From: Sphingobacterium hungaricum
Lineage (GTDB): Bacteria; Bacteroidota; Bacteroidia; Sphingobacteriales; Sphingobacteriaceae
DNA length: 64,000 nucleotides
Direction of reading: 5' to 3'
Assembly: GCF_015210005.1 (NCBI RefSeq)
Contig: NZ_MU158697.1
Span: forward strand, 248,001-312,000
Shown here: positions 27,434 through 36,123 of the stretch, piece by piece
Layout of the letters: the number at the start of each line of letters is the position of its first letter
Numbering within the stretch: the first letter of the stretch is position 1
Program-made: the position numbers and the translations under genes
The notes under the pieces: generated by a model
Told to the model about the DNA's origin: nothing
The model's input: only the letters and a program-made list of their open reading frames with translations
Database searches by the model: none

Positions 27434-27465
27434 AAAAGCCTCCATTATTTGATGGGGGCTTTTTT
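27434..27465. terminator. Bidirectional terminator between susD and the DUF2071 gene
   Basis: 12-bp stem AAAAGCCTCCAT/ATGGGGGCTTTT (27434-27445, 27452-27463; one T-G wobble) with A/T flanks on both sides, between convergent genes. The plus-strand T tract is the better one. Confidence 0.85.
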
Positions 27466-27468
27466 GCG

Positions 27469-28206
27469 TCATGGATTTAATTTTTCCAATTTCCCCTTTT
27501 TCCAATAATAAGGAACATTTGTCACCTCGAAAGCGCTTGATAATAATGGCTCATTCAAATTTATTGACTTAAAGAACTCAAATTGATGTTTTAGAATGTG
27601 GATAGGTTTTGGTTCCCAATGTTGCCTCACTCCTTCGATGATCAAGATCGTTTTGTCAGTTGGATTGTACGTAAATGTAAAAGGCAAAGGGCCGGCAAAT
27701 CTTCTGGCTTCTTTCCATTCCGAAAAGGGAGAGCCGTTTGGAAGAGAAACCTCATCCTGATTTTCCAAAATCTGTAGTTCGAATTGCGAATGGATAGAAT
27801 GGATTGTCCGGTTGTTTTGTTCGGTATGCTGTTGGATATCTGTAGTCGTATAATTATAATGAGTAAATAGATTGCCAAGCAATTCCATTTTCTTTTTGTC
27901 GGTCTCCGATTTCAAAATATATAAACCTCGTAAACGTTTCCCCACTTTATTGCGGTAGCGAACAAAAACACGATAGCCAATCAGAAAGAAATCATTGCCC
28001 ATAAATTTCGGAAAGCCTTTGGGCCTCAATCCCGAAGTCTGCACCATTGCGACAGCAACAAATGCCCATTTGTCATCAAACACATCCAATTCCAAACATT
28101 CCGGAATTAACGGTTCGAGTTCCTCTTTTGGAAATGCGTAGGTCAGCACCACGGAACTTTCAAAAAAAGCCTCTACAGCAAATGGGTGATTTTTCAGAGA
28201 ATTCAT
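27469..28206 (-). CDS. DUF2071 family protein (acetoacetate decarboxylase-like fold)
   Basis: 245 aa starting at ATG 28206, which overlaps the upstream gene's stop as ATGA; the open frame runs 56 codons further upstream but that part lies inside the neighbour. Motifs include VVLTYAFPKEELEPLIPECLE, DKWAFVAVAMVQTSGLRPKG, FFLIGYRVFVRYRNKVGKR and a C-terminal FEVTNVPYYWKKG, typical of DUF2071/YqjF-like proteins, which share the acetoacetate decarboxylase fold but have no established reaction. Pairing with a DoxX-like membrane protein recurs in Bacteroidota. It is the last gene of a tight minus-strand cluster. Confidence 0.82.
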   Translation of the reverse strand: MNSLKNHPFAVEAFFESSVVLTYAFPKEELEPLIPECLELDVFDDKWAFVAVAMVQTSGLRPKGFPKFMGNDFFLIGYRVFVRYRNKVGKRLRGLYILKSETDKKKMELLGNLFTHYNYTTTDIQQHTEQNNRTIHSIHSQFELQILENQDEVSLPNGSPFSEWKEARRFAGPLPFTFTYNPTDKTILIIEGVRQHWEPKPIHILKHQFEFFKSINLNEPLLSSAFEVTNVPYYWKKGKLEKLNP

Positions 28207-28598
28207 TTGTTGGGCGTTTGATGATTTGAAGGATTTAAAATAAATTGGTTGTAATAAATAATCATGCAGAAAATTCCAGCGAAGACGATATTCCAATGCC
28301 CCCAAAGCAGAAGGTCGGGAGCCAAGACCGTTTCTAAAAGGTTCATGCTGGCAATAATTATAATCTGTACCCATGCATTTAATCTGGATTTATATCTGGA
28401 CAAAATCCATATCATCATGATGACTTCCGAAAGACCGATTAGTACCGTAAGCATTCGGGCATGTTGCTCGCTTAAGATTCGAGCGACAATCTCTTGATGT
28501 CGCGGAACTAAATTCAGCACTTTACAGAAGAATCCATTCACAAACCACACAATGGCTATCAAATAAGTTAATGATTTATGTAAAGTTGAATTTTTCAA
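28203..28598 (-). CDS. DoxX-like small membrane protein
   Basis: 131 aa with four predicted helices: about 10-27 (YLIAIVWFVNGFFCKVLN), 48-64, 72-92 and 99-117. The helix-1 pattern WFVNGFFCKVLNLVPRH and the helix-2 pattern IGLSEVIMMIWI fit the DoxX_3-type family. The stop overlaps the DUF2071 start by 4 nt (ATGA), so both are coupled. Biochemical role is unknown; DoxX relatives are linked to redox or quinone chemistry at the membrane. Confidence 0.75.
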   Translation of the reverse strand: MKNSTLHKSLTYLIAIVWFVNGFFCKVLNLVPRHQEIVARILSEQHARMLTVLIGLSEVIMMIWILSRYKSRLNAWVQIIIIASMNLLETVLAPDLLLWGHWNIVFAGIFCMIIYYNQFILNPSNHQTPNK

Positions 28599-28607
28599 TC
28601 TTCTGGC

Positions 28608-29060
28608 TTAAACTTCAATTTGATAAATCCTAGATTCTTCGCCCCAAGGATGATAACCTTGTCCAATGTAATTAAATCCAAATTTTTCATAATAACCCAC
28701 GTGATCGGTACATAAATTTAAATGTCGGAAACCCCCAATCGCCGTGTCGATTTTTGCTTGCTCGATAAGCAAAGCAGCATAGCCTTTTCCACGAAAAGCT
28801 TCGCTGATAAACATCGCGCAAAGCCATGGATACAGATCCATCCTGCTGATAAAGTCATTTGTAATCAATCCAGCACAGCCAATTAGTTCATGGTCCTTTT
28901 CCAGTACATACCATTGCGGTAAGCTTTGTTGAGCGATGATGCTATGGGAGATGCAATCCCGATAAATCTGTGCGGAGATCTCGGGCCAGCTTTCCTGAAT
29001 ATATCGAATGGCTCTTTCCATGTATTCTGGATTTTTGCGAATTGAAATTAAGTTGACCAC
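28608..29060 (-). CDS. GNAT family N-acetyltransferase
   Basis: 150 aa with a GTG start at 29060 that shares one base with the TAG stop of the gene before it. The acetyl-CoA-binding core reads LCAMFISEAFRGKGYAALLIEQAK (motif A, R-G-K-G-Y) and is followed by FRHLNLCTDHVGYYEKFGFNYIGQG, the usual motif B with Tyr and a substrate-side loop. It transfers acetyl from acetyl-CoA to an amine; the acceptor is unknown. The gene lies in a run of small same-strand genes. Confidence 0.88.
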   Translation of the reverse strand: MVNLISIRKNPEYMERAIRYIQESWPEISAQIYRDCISHSIIAQQSLPQWYVLEKDHELIGCAGLITNDFISRMDLYPWLCAMFISEAFRGKGYAALLIEQAKIDTAIGGFRHLNLCTDHVGYYEKFGFNYIGQGYHPWGEESRIYQIEV

Positions 29061-29278
29061 TAGCTCGTTTTTCCTTTAAAAGTGGCATAGATTGCCATGG
29101 CATGCCCATGCCCTAAGTCAAATTCCTCTTTAAGCCAGTTGGTAATCTCCGTAGCTTTGACCGATTTGACTAGTTGGCCATTATCTAGAAAACCTTTTTC
29201 TTCGGCTAAGGTTTTAAAATCTTCGGGACTTTTCCCTGTCTTTGTTTTGATATTATCAATGTATGCTTGAAAGGACAT
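29060..29278 (-). CDS. DUF4287 domain protein
   Basis: 72 aa. The whole protein matches the DUF4287 pattern: SFQAYIDNIKTKTGKSPEDF, then VKATEITNWLKEEFDLGHGHAMAIYATFKG. These small helical cytosolic proteins are common in Bacteroidota and Actinobacteria without known function. The stop overlaps the next start by one base, so it is translated together with the GNAT gene. Confidence 0.85.
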   Translation of the reverse strand: MSFQAYIDNIKTKTGKSPEDFKTLAEEKGFLDNGQLVKSVKATEITNWLKEEFDLGHGHAMAIYATFKGKTS

Positions 29279-29311
29279 AATAAAATACGTTGATTGCGTT
29301 GAAGTGTAAAT

Positions 29312-29842
29312 TTAATGAATTGTATAGTTTAATAAGTCAAGATAAGGGTCTTTCGTTAGATTTAAAAGTTTAGCGAAAGCGGGTTCGGTTTTGTAGCCTT
29401 GATGTTTAAGGTCAATGATCTGCTGACGAAATTCTTCCCCTTTGCTCATTAAAATTTCATGCTCAATGATCATGTGCTTGTACGCATGTTGCTCTTTTGT
29501 AGGAATGGGCTGTGAGAAAATTTCTATCGCAAATCCATCTAACAAGAAGCTCGCAACGATCGATTCGGTATCTCGAATGAGTTTTTCTATGATGTAAAAA
29601 TTCTGCTCATTTTGAAACAAGGTGGTTATTGTATTTCGAAAAATAGCCTTATCATTATGAGAACAAATAATATCCAAATCACTATTTTCTATTGCAATAT
29701 CGATCGGGATTGTCCCGCAAAGTATTGGATTGAAATCTTTTAATTTTTCTAATGTACAATGATTAGTCAATACTTCATAAGCACGCTTTTGAAGCTCATT
29801 GCCAGTTTTTAAATAATCGATGGTGTCAAATTTGGAATGCAT
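29312..29842 (-). CDS. DUF4269 nucleotidyltransferase-like protein
   Basis: 176 aa. The segment LCGTIPIDIAIENSDLDIIC has the Gly-Thr followed by an S-D-L-D-I acidic pair arranged as in minimal nucleotidyltransferase (pol-beta-like) folds, as known for DUF4269. C-terminal helices include HAYKHMIIEHEILMSKG and PAFAKLLNLTKDPYLDLL. A catalytic role is inferred only from the acidic motif. It is cytoplasmic and lies 33 nt upstream of the DUF4287 gene on the same strand. Confidence 0.82.
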   Translation of the reverse strand: MHSKFDTIDYLKTGNELQKRAYEVLTNHCTLEKLKDFNPILCGTIPIDIAIENSDLDIICSHNDKAIFRNTITTLFQNEQNFYIIEKLIRDTESIVASFLLDGFAIEIFSQPIPTKEQHAYKHMIIEHEILMSKGEEFRQQIIDLKHQGYKTEPAFAKLLNLTKDPYLDLLNYTIH

Positions 29843-29876
29843 TTAAGAACTAAGCTAATGATTTTAGCCATTATTT

Positions 29877-30356
29877 TCAATTAATGGTTAGCAACTTTTT
29901 CCATTTTTCGCTTTCAGCAATATCTTTCAATTCTTGATTTCTTATCACTAAGAATCTTTTCATGTACTTTGTCAGAAAAAGCCTTTCTGCTAGTTTGCCC
30001 AATGGACCTAAAGGAGCTGAGAATGTAAACTCATCAAACATTTTCGTTCCACCTGGAAATTCTTCAAAACGATGTACATGTTCCATAGATTTAAACGCGC
30101 CACTCAACATTTTATCTTCAAATAAAAATGGTCTTTGCATCCTCGTGATTCTTACAGAAAGTTTTTGATAGATCCCAAAATGTTTTGCTCGCCAAGTGAC
30201 CGTTTCATTTAAATTGATCAGTCCAGAAGTTTTTCCTGCAATCTCTTTTTCGTTTGTCTCCTTTGTTGAAATCATGTGAAGATCAATACTTCTTGCTAAA
30301 TCAAATACACGATCAACTGGTGCTTTAATAATTGTTTCTAGATAAATTGTGGGCAT
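29877..30356 (-). CDS. SRPBCC-fold protein (START/cyclase-like)
   Basis: 159 aa. Begins with TIYLETIIKAPVDRVFDLARS, the classic first strand and helix of SRPBCC/Polyketide_cyc proteins, and continues with VHRFEEFPGGTKMFDEFTFSAPLG and a C-terminal helix (KYMKRFLVIRNQELKDIAE). Such proteins bind hydrophobic ligands in a deep cavity. Ligand unknown. It lies 6 nt downstream of a secreted-protein gene and 34 nt upstream of the DUF4269 gene. Confidence 0.83.
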   Translation of the reverse strand: MPTIYLETIIKAPVDRVFDLARSIDLHMISTKETNEKEIAGKTSGLINLNETVTWRAKHFGIYQKLSVRITRMQRPFLFEDKMLSGAFKSMEHVHRFEEFPGGTKMFDEFTFSAPLGPLGKLAERLFLTKYMKRFLVIRNQELKDIAESEKWKKLLTIN

Positions 30357-30362
30357 GAATTT

Positions 30363-30971
30363 CTATTTTATTTTCCTCTCAATGACTAGCCAATGATTTG
30401 CATGATTTTTTAATAGATCATTCTTAATGTTTTCATCTTTCGAACCTAAATAGCCATATACTTTTAGCGGTACTGCTTCAGGATAGCTCTGCAATCCGTA
30501 CATCGCTATTTGGTTAGAAATTTCATATTGCTTGTCTGCATTGTAAGCTTCCATGCGATAGATGTAGATAATTGCCGGAGAATTTCCAAATAATTCTTTA
30601 AGTTCTTGATCAAGATAATCGATAAGGGCGACTTGATATTTTGTGTTAGCAGGTTTGCCAGCAAGCTGAACATCTGTAACGTATTGCTGATAAGTCATGA
30701 ATAAGTCTAAAACAAAGCGATTCTTTGCTTCGGGGTCTGCATAGAATGTTTGAAGTCCTTTAATTGTTTCTTCTGAAAGCATTTGCTGTTTTTCTACCTG
30801 AAGAACGTCTTCGAAAAATCTATTTAACAGGTTGTAAACAGTCGTGTCGGTCTTATCGATCTTCGCCTTTTCTTTTATTTTATCAAACTGTTCATCGTAA
30901 TTTATTGGATTCTGTGAAAAAGCTTCTAATCCACAAAACAGCAGGAAACTTATTAAAATTGATTTGACCAT
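30363..30971 (-). CDS. Secreted protein of unknown function
   Basis: 202 aa from ATG 30971, chosen because it starts a signal peptide (MVKSILISFLLFCGLEAFSQ); the frame is open to 31004. The mature part is mostly helical and acidic, with repeating helix pairs (TVYNLLNRFFEDVLQVEKQQ, VALIDYLDQELKELFG, AIIYIYRMEAYNADKQYEI) that could be degenerate TPR-like repeats. No family is recognised. It is the first gene of the seven-gene minus-strand run. Confidence 0.62.
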   Translation of the reverse strand: MVKSILISFLLFCGLEAFSQNPINYDEQFDKIKEKAKIDKTDTTVYNLLNRFFEDVLQVEKQQMLSEETIKGLQTFYADPEAKNRFVLDLFMTYQQYVTDVQLAGKPANTKYQVALIDYLDQELKELFGNSPAIIYIYRMEAYNADKQYEISNQIAMYGLQSYPEAVPLKVYGYLGSKDENIKNDLLKNHANHWLVIERKIK

Positions 30972-31413
30972 CGAAACAATATTATGTGCATTCAATTTAC
31001 CCATTATTCTTTAATAATCGAACTCGCATTGCTTAAAACTTTATAAAATTTCTTGCGATTTCAACAGCAAGCCATCGATATACCCATCCTAATTTCCATT
31101 TGTAAGCAATGCGCTACAAAACAAAAAATTTATTGAATTGAGGAGCTCTTTATTGCTCAAAGCAGAACTTTTTTAACAGCTCTCCTACTCAAAAGGCAAA
31201 ATACATCCAAGCGAAACGGAATTTTCTGATTATAAGAGCTAATCTATATGCACTTTATTTGAGATTAAATGTAGCTGAAACGCTACTAAGTAGTTTCGAG
31301 TATATGTGAGTAAATGCTTTATTATGCACTAATTCTTTCTTTGTATCTACTAATGTGACTCGAAAAGCCACATTGTAGCAAACCAAACCAAATTCTTTAA
31401 AAAATTCGAAAGT
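30972..31413. promoter_or_regulatory. Divergent intergenic region upstream of the OmpA-like gene
   Basis: No gene seen. It holds a 16-mer CGAGTATATGTGAGTA (31297-31312) that recurs with one mismatch upstream of the TPR/HTH gene (36301-36316), with a CTTTATTA block 5 nt further on. It also holds an imperfect hairpin, CTACTAATGTG/CACATTGTAG (31347-31357, 31369-31378), inside what should be the 5' leader of the OmpA-like gene. No exact TAnnTTTG box with a TTG was found. Confidence 0.5.
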
Positions 31414-32640
31414 ATGCTTTGTACTCATCACTTAAGCACAGAAAGAATCCGATTATTTTTAGGCATTCTCTTCTTAACGGCAATAACTAACTCTTCTTTC
31501 GGCCAACAATCAACATTGAACCTAAAGAAAGATACTGTTGTCGTTGAAAGTGATGATAGATACGCCGTTACTACCAATAAATTTTGGGATAATTGGTTTA
31601 TAGGCGCGGGAGCTGGAGCTCAAATATACTTTAGCGACCATAACCGACAAATGAAATTTGGCGATCGCTTAAGTCCAGCATATCAATTCAACATAGGTAA
31701 ATGGTTTACTCCAGGAATTGGCGTTCGAGCTGGTGTTAGCGGATTAACAGTCTATGGAGTAACACAAAATAAGAGCCATTCTACAGGTGAAATATACGAT
31801 GCTTCGAAATCTCTTGAAAAACAAGAATTTGATTTTTATCACTTGCATGGAGATGTATTATTCAATTTAACAAATATTTTCGCAGGCTATAAAGAAAACA
31901 GGTTCTATTCAATAAGCCCTTATGCAGGTTTAGGATGGATGCAAGTTGTTGATGATCCAAAAGCAAAAGAAGTTAGTGCAAATGTAGGTCTGTATAATGC
32001 TTTTCGTTTAGGACGTGCTGTAGATCTTACATTGGATTTTCGCGGAAGTTTGGTCAATGATCGATTAGACGGAGAAGAAGGTGGCAGAATGCAGGAAGGA
32101 TTGCTGTCAACTACTTTGGGCTTAGTATACAAATTCAATAAGCGCGAATGGCGGAGACCGTCTACTACCACAATCAGTTATGACGAAGCGGCATTAAATG
32201 CTATCCAAAATAGAATAAATACCCTTGAAACTGACAACGAGACATTAAGAAAACAGTTGGCTGATGCCAAAACTAAAACTGTAACAGATGTCAAAGTAGA
32301 AAATAGAATTTTGGCTGCGCCAATCTTAGTAACCTTTCCAATCAACAAAAGCACCGTTAGCAATGAAGCTCGGGTCAACTTAGGATTCTTCGCGAAAGTA
32401 ATTAATGAGGGAAGTTCATCAGTAGTTTACAAAGTTACGGGATATGCCGACAAAGGTACAGGCACTCCTCGCATAAACGATCGATTGAGCAAAGCGAGAG
32501 CAGAAGCAATCTATAAAGTTTTAGTAAAAGAATTCGGAGTTTCTGAATCACAACTTGAAGTATCGCATGAAGGCGGGGTGGATAATATGTTCTACAACGA
32601 TCCTCGATTAAGCAGAGCTGTAATTACTATAGCTAAATAA
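31414..32640 (+). CDS. OmpA family outer-membrane protein
   Basis: 408 aa. Signal region ends near SSFGQQ (about residue 31). Residues about 55-245 form a beta-barrel (NWFIGAGAGAQIYFSDH, ISPYAGLGWMQVV, LLSTTLGLVYKFNKREW). A short coiled coil follows (about 262-285, NRINTLETDNETLRKQLADA), then an OmpA-like peptidoglycan-binding domain (about 295-408), ILVTFPINKSTVSN and YADKGTGTPRINDRLSKARAEAIY. Barrel, coil and OmpA domain in this order are seen beside fimbrillin genes in Bacteroidota, where the protein probably anchors surface fibres. It heads the cluster and is followed 28 nt later by the 59-aa peptide gene. Confidence 0.9.
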   Translation: MLCTHHLSTERIRLFLGILFLTAITNSSFGQQSTLNLKKDTVVVESDDRYAVTTNKFWDNWFIGAGAGAQIYFSDHNRQMKFGDRLSPAYQFNIGKWFTPGIGVRAGVSGLTVYGVTQNKSHSTGEIYDASKSLEKQEFDFYHLHGDVLFNLTNIFAGYKENRFYSISPYAGLGWMQVVDDPKAKEVSANVGLYNAFRLGRAVDLTLDFRGSLVNDRLDGEEGGRMQEGLLSTTLGLVYKFNKREWRRPSTTTISYDEAALNAIQNRINTLETDNETLRKQLADAKTKTVTDVKVENRILAAPILVTFPINKSTVSNEARVNLGFFAKVINEGSSSVVYKVTGYADKGTGTPRINDRLSKARAEAIYKVLVKEFGVSESQLEVSHEGGVDNMFYNDPRLSRAVITIAK

Positions 32641-32668
32641 AATACCTAACCTTTAAATTTCATCAACA

Positions 32669-32848
32669 ATGAAAAGCAACAAATTAAACTATCAATCTCC
32701 TGTTCTAGAAGCCACTTTTCTAGAAATGGAGCAAGGCATTGCAGCAGTGTCTACTACCGTGTCCGTAGGAAGCGGTACGGATCCATATACTCCAGAAGTG
32801 ACCGATTGGACGGTCGGAGGTTTTGACAATCAAAATGGAGATTTGTAA
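32669..32848 (+). CDS. 59-aa peptide of unknown function between OmpA and fimbrillin-like genes
   Basis: ATG 32669 to TAA 32848. The N-terminal half is charged and helix-like with no signal peptide (KSNKLNYQSPVLEATFLEME). It is followed by QGIAAVSTTVSVGSGTDP, in which Gly-Ile-Ala-Ala resembles a leader/core border, and an acidic Trp-containing tail (TPEVTDWTVGGFDNQNGDL). The gene sits 28 nt after the OmpA gene and 24 nt before the fimbrillin-like gene, all in one direction, so it is very probably expressed. Short ORFs of this look (Ser/Thr/Val-rich middle, D-W, terminal DL) are seen next to Bacteroidota surface fibre genes, to my recollection, without known function. A precursor peptide or small structural subunit are both possible. 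Confidence 0.68.
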   Translation: MKSNKLNYQSPVLEATFLEMEQGIAAVSTTVSVGSGTDPYTPEVTDWTVGGFDNQNGDL

Positions 32849-32872
32849 ACAGAATTTTTAGAAACAAGAATT

Positions 32873-34558
32873 ATGAAATTGTCATTAAAAAAATATAAAA
32901 ATAGAGTTGGTATACTTGCTCTATTTTTCGGAACAACGTTACTGTTTTTTAGCTGTGCTAAAGAGTTCGGAAATGGAGAAACTGGAAATGGGAAACTGAA
33001 GGTAAAAGTTTTAGGTGTAACTGATATGAACGACATCTCAAAATCTGCCTTTACAGCTAGCGTACAATCGAATGCTAAACCTTCGAAAACCAATAGTACA
33101 GAAAATGATCTGATCGCTTTTGATGCTTTTGATGCGTTGGTAACTGTAGAAAAGGATCAAATCAAAAAATCAAGGGTTTCAATCGGTGAAGGTGTTCAAG
33201 GGGTTTCTTCTGGCTTAATGGCTGCTGCTGTTGCGCCTGGAGTCAAATATCGCTTGTTGCTTTACAAAGAGGATGGAACATTTGTTAGCTCAACGGCTTT
33301 AGTTTCTGGTCAGGAGGGTGAAGTCAGTGTTACAAAAGGATTTAAATATAATTACTATGCCATTTCGTACAATACAGAAGAAGATGTTGTAGGTATCAAT
33401 ACCGGCAATGCGACATTAGCAATTCCTGAGGGTCACGACGTGATTCATGCGAACGGTTCAATTGATATTCCATTAACTGCTTCTGATGCTAATATACCTT
33501 TGGGTATTGTATTCAAGCACAAATTTGCAAGAATTGGACTAGAATTAAATACGATGGGTATGTTTGCGGATATTCAGTCTGCAGGAGTAAGTGTTTCAGG
33601 ATTAGCTTTAAAAACGGGTACAATCGACTTAAAGAATGGTAATTTATCAAACTTGCAGAACTACACGAAGACGCTGAGCTATTCAGATTTCACAAATGTG
33701 AATCCAGATTACTCAGACGCTAAAATAGCTTATGCTTATACCGCGGACGCGACGGCTTTGAGCAGCTTTACAGTATCTGTAAATGCATTAAGTTTGACTT
33801 TAGACAATGCGTCAACTCGTACTTTCGGAAACTTAGCAACATCACCATCGGTTTTTACATTTAGTAACGTTACACCTGTGTTAGGTGGAAGTTTTACCGC
33901 TCGAGTAAATTTAATAGAATCTCCGATAACTGTAGCAGGAGTAAAATGGGCTAGAACAAATGTGTATGAGAATGGTGGACACAACCCTTACCGCTTTAGT
34001 CATACCTATGCACATACGAATCAATTGAACAGCTATTTTTCATTTAAAGGAGAAAAAGCAAGAATGTATGGTAACAACGGCGATCCCTGTGCTTTAGTTT
34101 ACCCAGAAGGGGTATGGAGACAAGCGAGTGAATTGGATTTTAGAAAGTTGGTAGGTGGACGCCCAGGAGGCGGATTGCTTGGAACTAACTATCCAGCCCA
34201 GCCTTTCACACGTGGAACTGAAGGCGCTTTAAATTTCATAGAGTACGCTGGGGCGGGATTAGGAACACCGTCATATCCAAGTAATCGACTTCGTTTTAAT
34301 ATGAATGGACTAGGAATTAGTATTGGAGCTGTATTGGCACTAATTACAATTGACTTGGGTTCGACATATGGTAATAGTTTGAATGTTTGGACAAGTACGG
34401 ATGTATCGCTTTTACCTCCATTAGTAGGTATTGGAGCTTGGTATCACGATGCAACCGCTGCAATTAGCCCTAGAAATGTTACCGATCTTGACGTTAGTCT
34501 CTTGAATTTAGGTTTAATCGAAACTAGCTTCAGAAATGTTCGCTGTGTTAGGCGTTAA
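32873..34558 (+). CDS. Fimbrillin-like surface lipoprotein
   Basis: 561 aa. Lipobox LLFFSC (Cys28). After NGKLKVKVLGV comes an N-terminal beta-sandwich resembling Mfa/FimA-type fimbrillins (DALVTVEKDQIKKSRVSIGE, GVKYRLLLYKEDGTFV, KYNYYAISYNTEE), then a second Ig-like domain (IVFKHKFARIGLELNT). The C-terminal third (about 355-561) begins VKWARTNVYENGGHNPY and ends SFRNVRCVRR, an ending common to FISUMP-like and fimbrillin-associated C-domains. It is probably exported to the surface, perhaps as a pilus tip or stalk subunit. Exact fibre type cannot be told; no usher or chaperone genes are seen, as expected for type V pili. Confidence 0.72.
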   Translation: MKLSLKKYKNRVGILALFFGTTLLFFSCAKEFGNGETGNGKLKVKVLGVTDMNDISKSAFTASVQSNAKPSKTNSTENDLIAFDAFDALVTVEKDQIKKSRVSIGEGVQGVSSGLMAAAVAPGVKYRLLLYKEDGTFVSSTALVSGQEGEVSVTKGFKYNYYAISYNTEEDVVGINTGNATLAIPEGHDVIHANGSIDIPLTASDANIPLGIVFKHKFARIGLELNTMGMFADIQSAGVSVSGLALKTGTIDLKNGNLSNLQNYTKTLSYSDFTNVNPDYSDAKIAYAYTADATALSSFTVSVNALSLTLDNASTRTFGNLATSPSVFTFSNVTPVLGGSFTARVNLIESPITVAGVKWARTNVYENGGHNPYRFSHTYAHTNQLNSYFSFKGEKARMYGNNGDPCALVYPEGVWRQASELDFRKLVGGRPGGGLLGTNYPAQPFTRGTEGALNFIEYAGAGLGTPSYPSNRLRFNMNGLGISIGAVLALITIDLGSTYGNSLNVWTSTDVSLLPPLVGIGAWYHDATAAISPRNVTDLDVSLLNLGLIETSFRNVRCVRR

Positions 34559-34613
34559 TAAGAAATCAGATCATTGTTCAATCTGGACGTTTTGTATATA
34601 ATTTTAGTCAATA

Positions 34614-34655
34614 AAGCGATTTTGATAAACCATCAAAGTCGCTTATTGTTTTTAT
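34614..34655 (+). terminator. Hairpin terminator after the fimbrillin-like gene
   Basis: 13-bp stem AAGCGATTTTGAT/ATCAAAGTCGCTT (34614-34626, 34632-34644; one T-G pair), 5-nt loop, then ATTGTTTTTAT. It separates the OmpA-peptide-fimbrillin unit from the S41 gene. Confidence 0.75.
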
Positions 34656-34665
34656 GCTTAGATTT

Positions 34666-36123
34666 ATGAAAATATCAACTCAAGCTAGTTACGCAGCAAT
34701 AACTGCAATGATATTTTGTCTTTTTCTTTCATGCAAGAAAAATGAAAGTCCAGCGCCTGATAATTCTATTCGTAATGAAAATCAATTAGTCAAGGATAGC
34801 GTATTTTACTATTTTAATCTGTATTCATTGTGGTCTGATGGAATGGTCCCAGATAATGAATCAATGTATGCATTCACAGATCAATTTGATTCTCCCTCCA
34901 ATACTTTACTCGCCCTAAAAAGCACAACACCCTACAAAGATTCGTATGCTGGATCGATTGATCGCTTTTCCTATATAGAAAACATTACGAATGCAAGCCC
35001 TAATCGAAGTTTCGGTATTTATGCTGCAATTGGAGCTGTTTCCGAAAATCTAGCTTATCCAATTGTCTATTTCGTGGATGGCAATTCTCCCGCTAAAATT
35101 GCCGGTATTAAACGATCAGATAAGATTTTAACTGTCAATAATCAAGATTTGAAAATATCAATTTCTTGCGACGCAAATGGATGTAGGCCCCTCAATGATA
35201 CACAGTATGAATCAGTCATAAAAACATTGTTCACAGCCATGCACCAACAGTCCATGCAACTAAAAATTAAGAATGCGGAAAGTGCTGAGACCTCGGTCAA
35301 GCTAGATGCAAAGCTCTATACTCCAAATTCCATTATTGAGAATCAAATTTTTGAATACCCAAATAAAAACATTGGATATTTGGCTCTATCATCTTTTCAA
35401 GATTTGGACACTAATAATGAGCGGAAAATAGAGCTAAATCAAATTTTTTCTGGTTTTGAAGACGGACAAATTAATGATCTTGTATTTGATCTGCGTTACA
35501 ATTCAGGAGGTTCGGTCAGCACAGCTGAATACCTAGCAAATAAGCTTATTAATGAAGCCTCTGCTTCTGCCTTAATGTATTCGTATGAATTGAATCCTTA
35601 TTTGACCAAAAATCCCAATCATGCTAACTATTCATTCGAACCTATTTATTTCAAAAAGAATTCAACCTTAAATTTAAATACTGTCTATTTCTTAGTAACA
35701 GATGCCACAGCTTCAGCATCAGAATTATTGATCCACGTTTTGAAACCTTACATGAATGTAGTTGTCGTCGCTGAAAACTCAAGTACTTATGGAAAGCCCG
35801 TCGGTTTTTTCAAACAGGAAATCATGAACAAAATAGCGCTTTGGGTCGCTTCGTTTAAATTTATCAATGCGCAAGGTGAAACTGACTATTGGAACGGCTT
35901 TGCCGCAACAATAGGTAACGTCCCAGATAATCTGTTTTATGATTTTGGAGATAAAGATGAACCGATGCTAGCAAGAGCGATTAGTCATTCTGTGGGTAAT
36001 AATAAGATTTCCAAAAATACCAAAGCCATTACAGAAATTAATTCAATTAGAAACACGAAACTTGGTTTCGTCAATTTAATTTCTGACAAATACATGCTAG
36101 ATCGTAAAGAATTCAGACATTAA
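34666..36123 (+). CDS. S41 family (C-terminal processing) serine protease lipoprotein
   Basis: 485 aa from ATG 34666, chosen to give the lipobox CLFLSC. The frame is open from 34654. Order: helical N-terminal domain (about 45-115); PDZ-like domain (about 140-225) with SPAKIAGIKRSDKILTVNNQ; S41 catalytic domain (about 235-450) with NIGYLALSSFQDL, VFDLRYNSGGSVSTAEYLA and the nucleophile Ser in TDATASASELL; and the general-base Lys in TYGKPVGFF about 25 residues on. It cleaves protein C-termini in the periplasm or at the surface. Lying between a fimbrillin-like gene and a TPR/HTH regulator, it might process those surface proteins; that is inference. Confidence 0.9.
   Translation: MKISTQASYAAITAMIFCLFLSCKKNESPAPDNSIRNENQLVKDSVFYYFNLYSLWSDGMVPDNESMYAFTDQFDSPSNTLLALKSTTPYKDSYAGSIDRFSYIENITNASPNRSFGIYAAIGAVSENLAYPIVYFVDGNSPAKIAGIKRSDKILTVNNQDLKISISCDANGCRPLNDTQYESVIKTLFTAMHQQSMQLKIKNAESAETSVKLDAKLYTPNSIIENQIFEYPNKNIGYLALSSFQDLDTNNERKIELNQIFSGFEDGQINDLVFDLRYNSGGSVSTAEYLANKLINEASASALMYSYELNPYLTKNPNHANYSFEPIYFKKNSTLNLNTVYFLVTDATASASELLIHVLKPYMNVVVVAENSSTYGKPVGFFKQEIMNKIALWVASFKFINAQGETDYWNGFAATIGNVPDNLFYDFGDKDEPMLARAISHSVGNNKISKNTKAITEINSIRNTKLGFVNLISDKYMLDRKEFRH

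Noticed and set aside
28207..28374. 56-codon N-terminal extension of the DUF2071 protein
   Set aside because: It lies wholly inside the DoxX-like gene; the ATGA overlap at 28203-28206 fixes the start.
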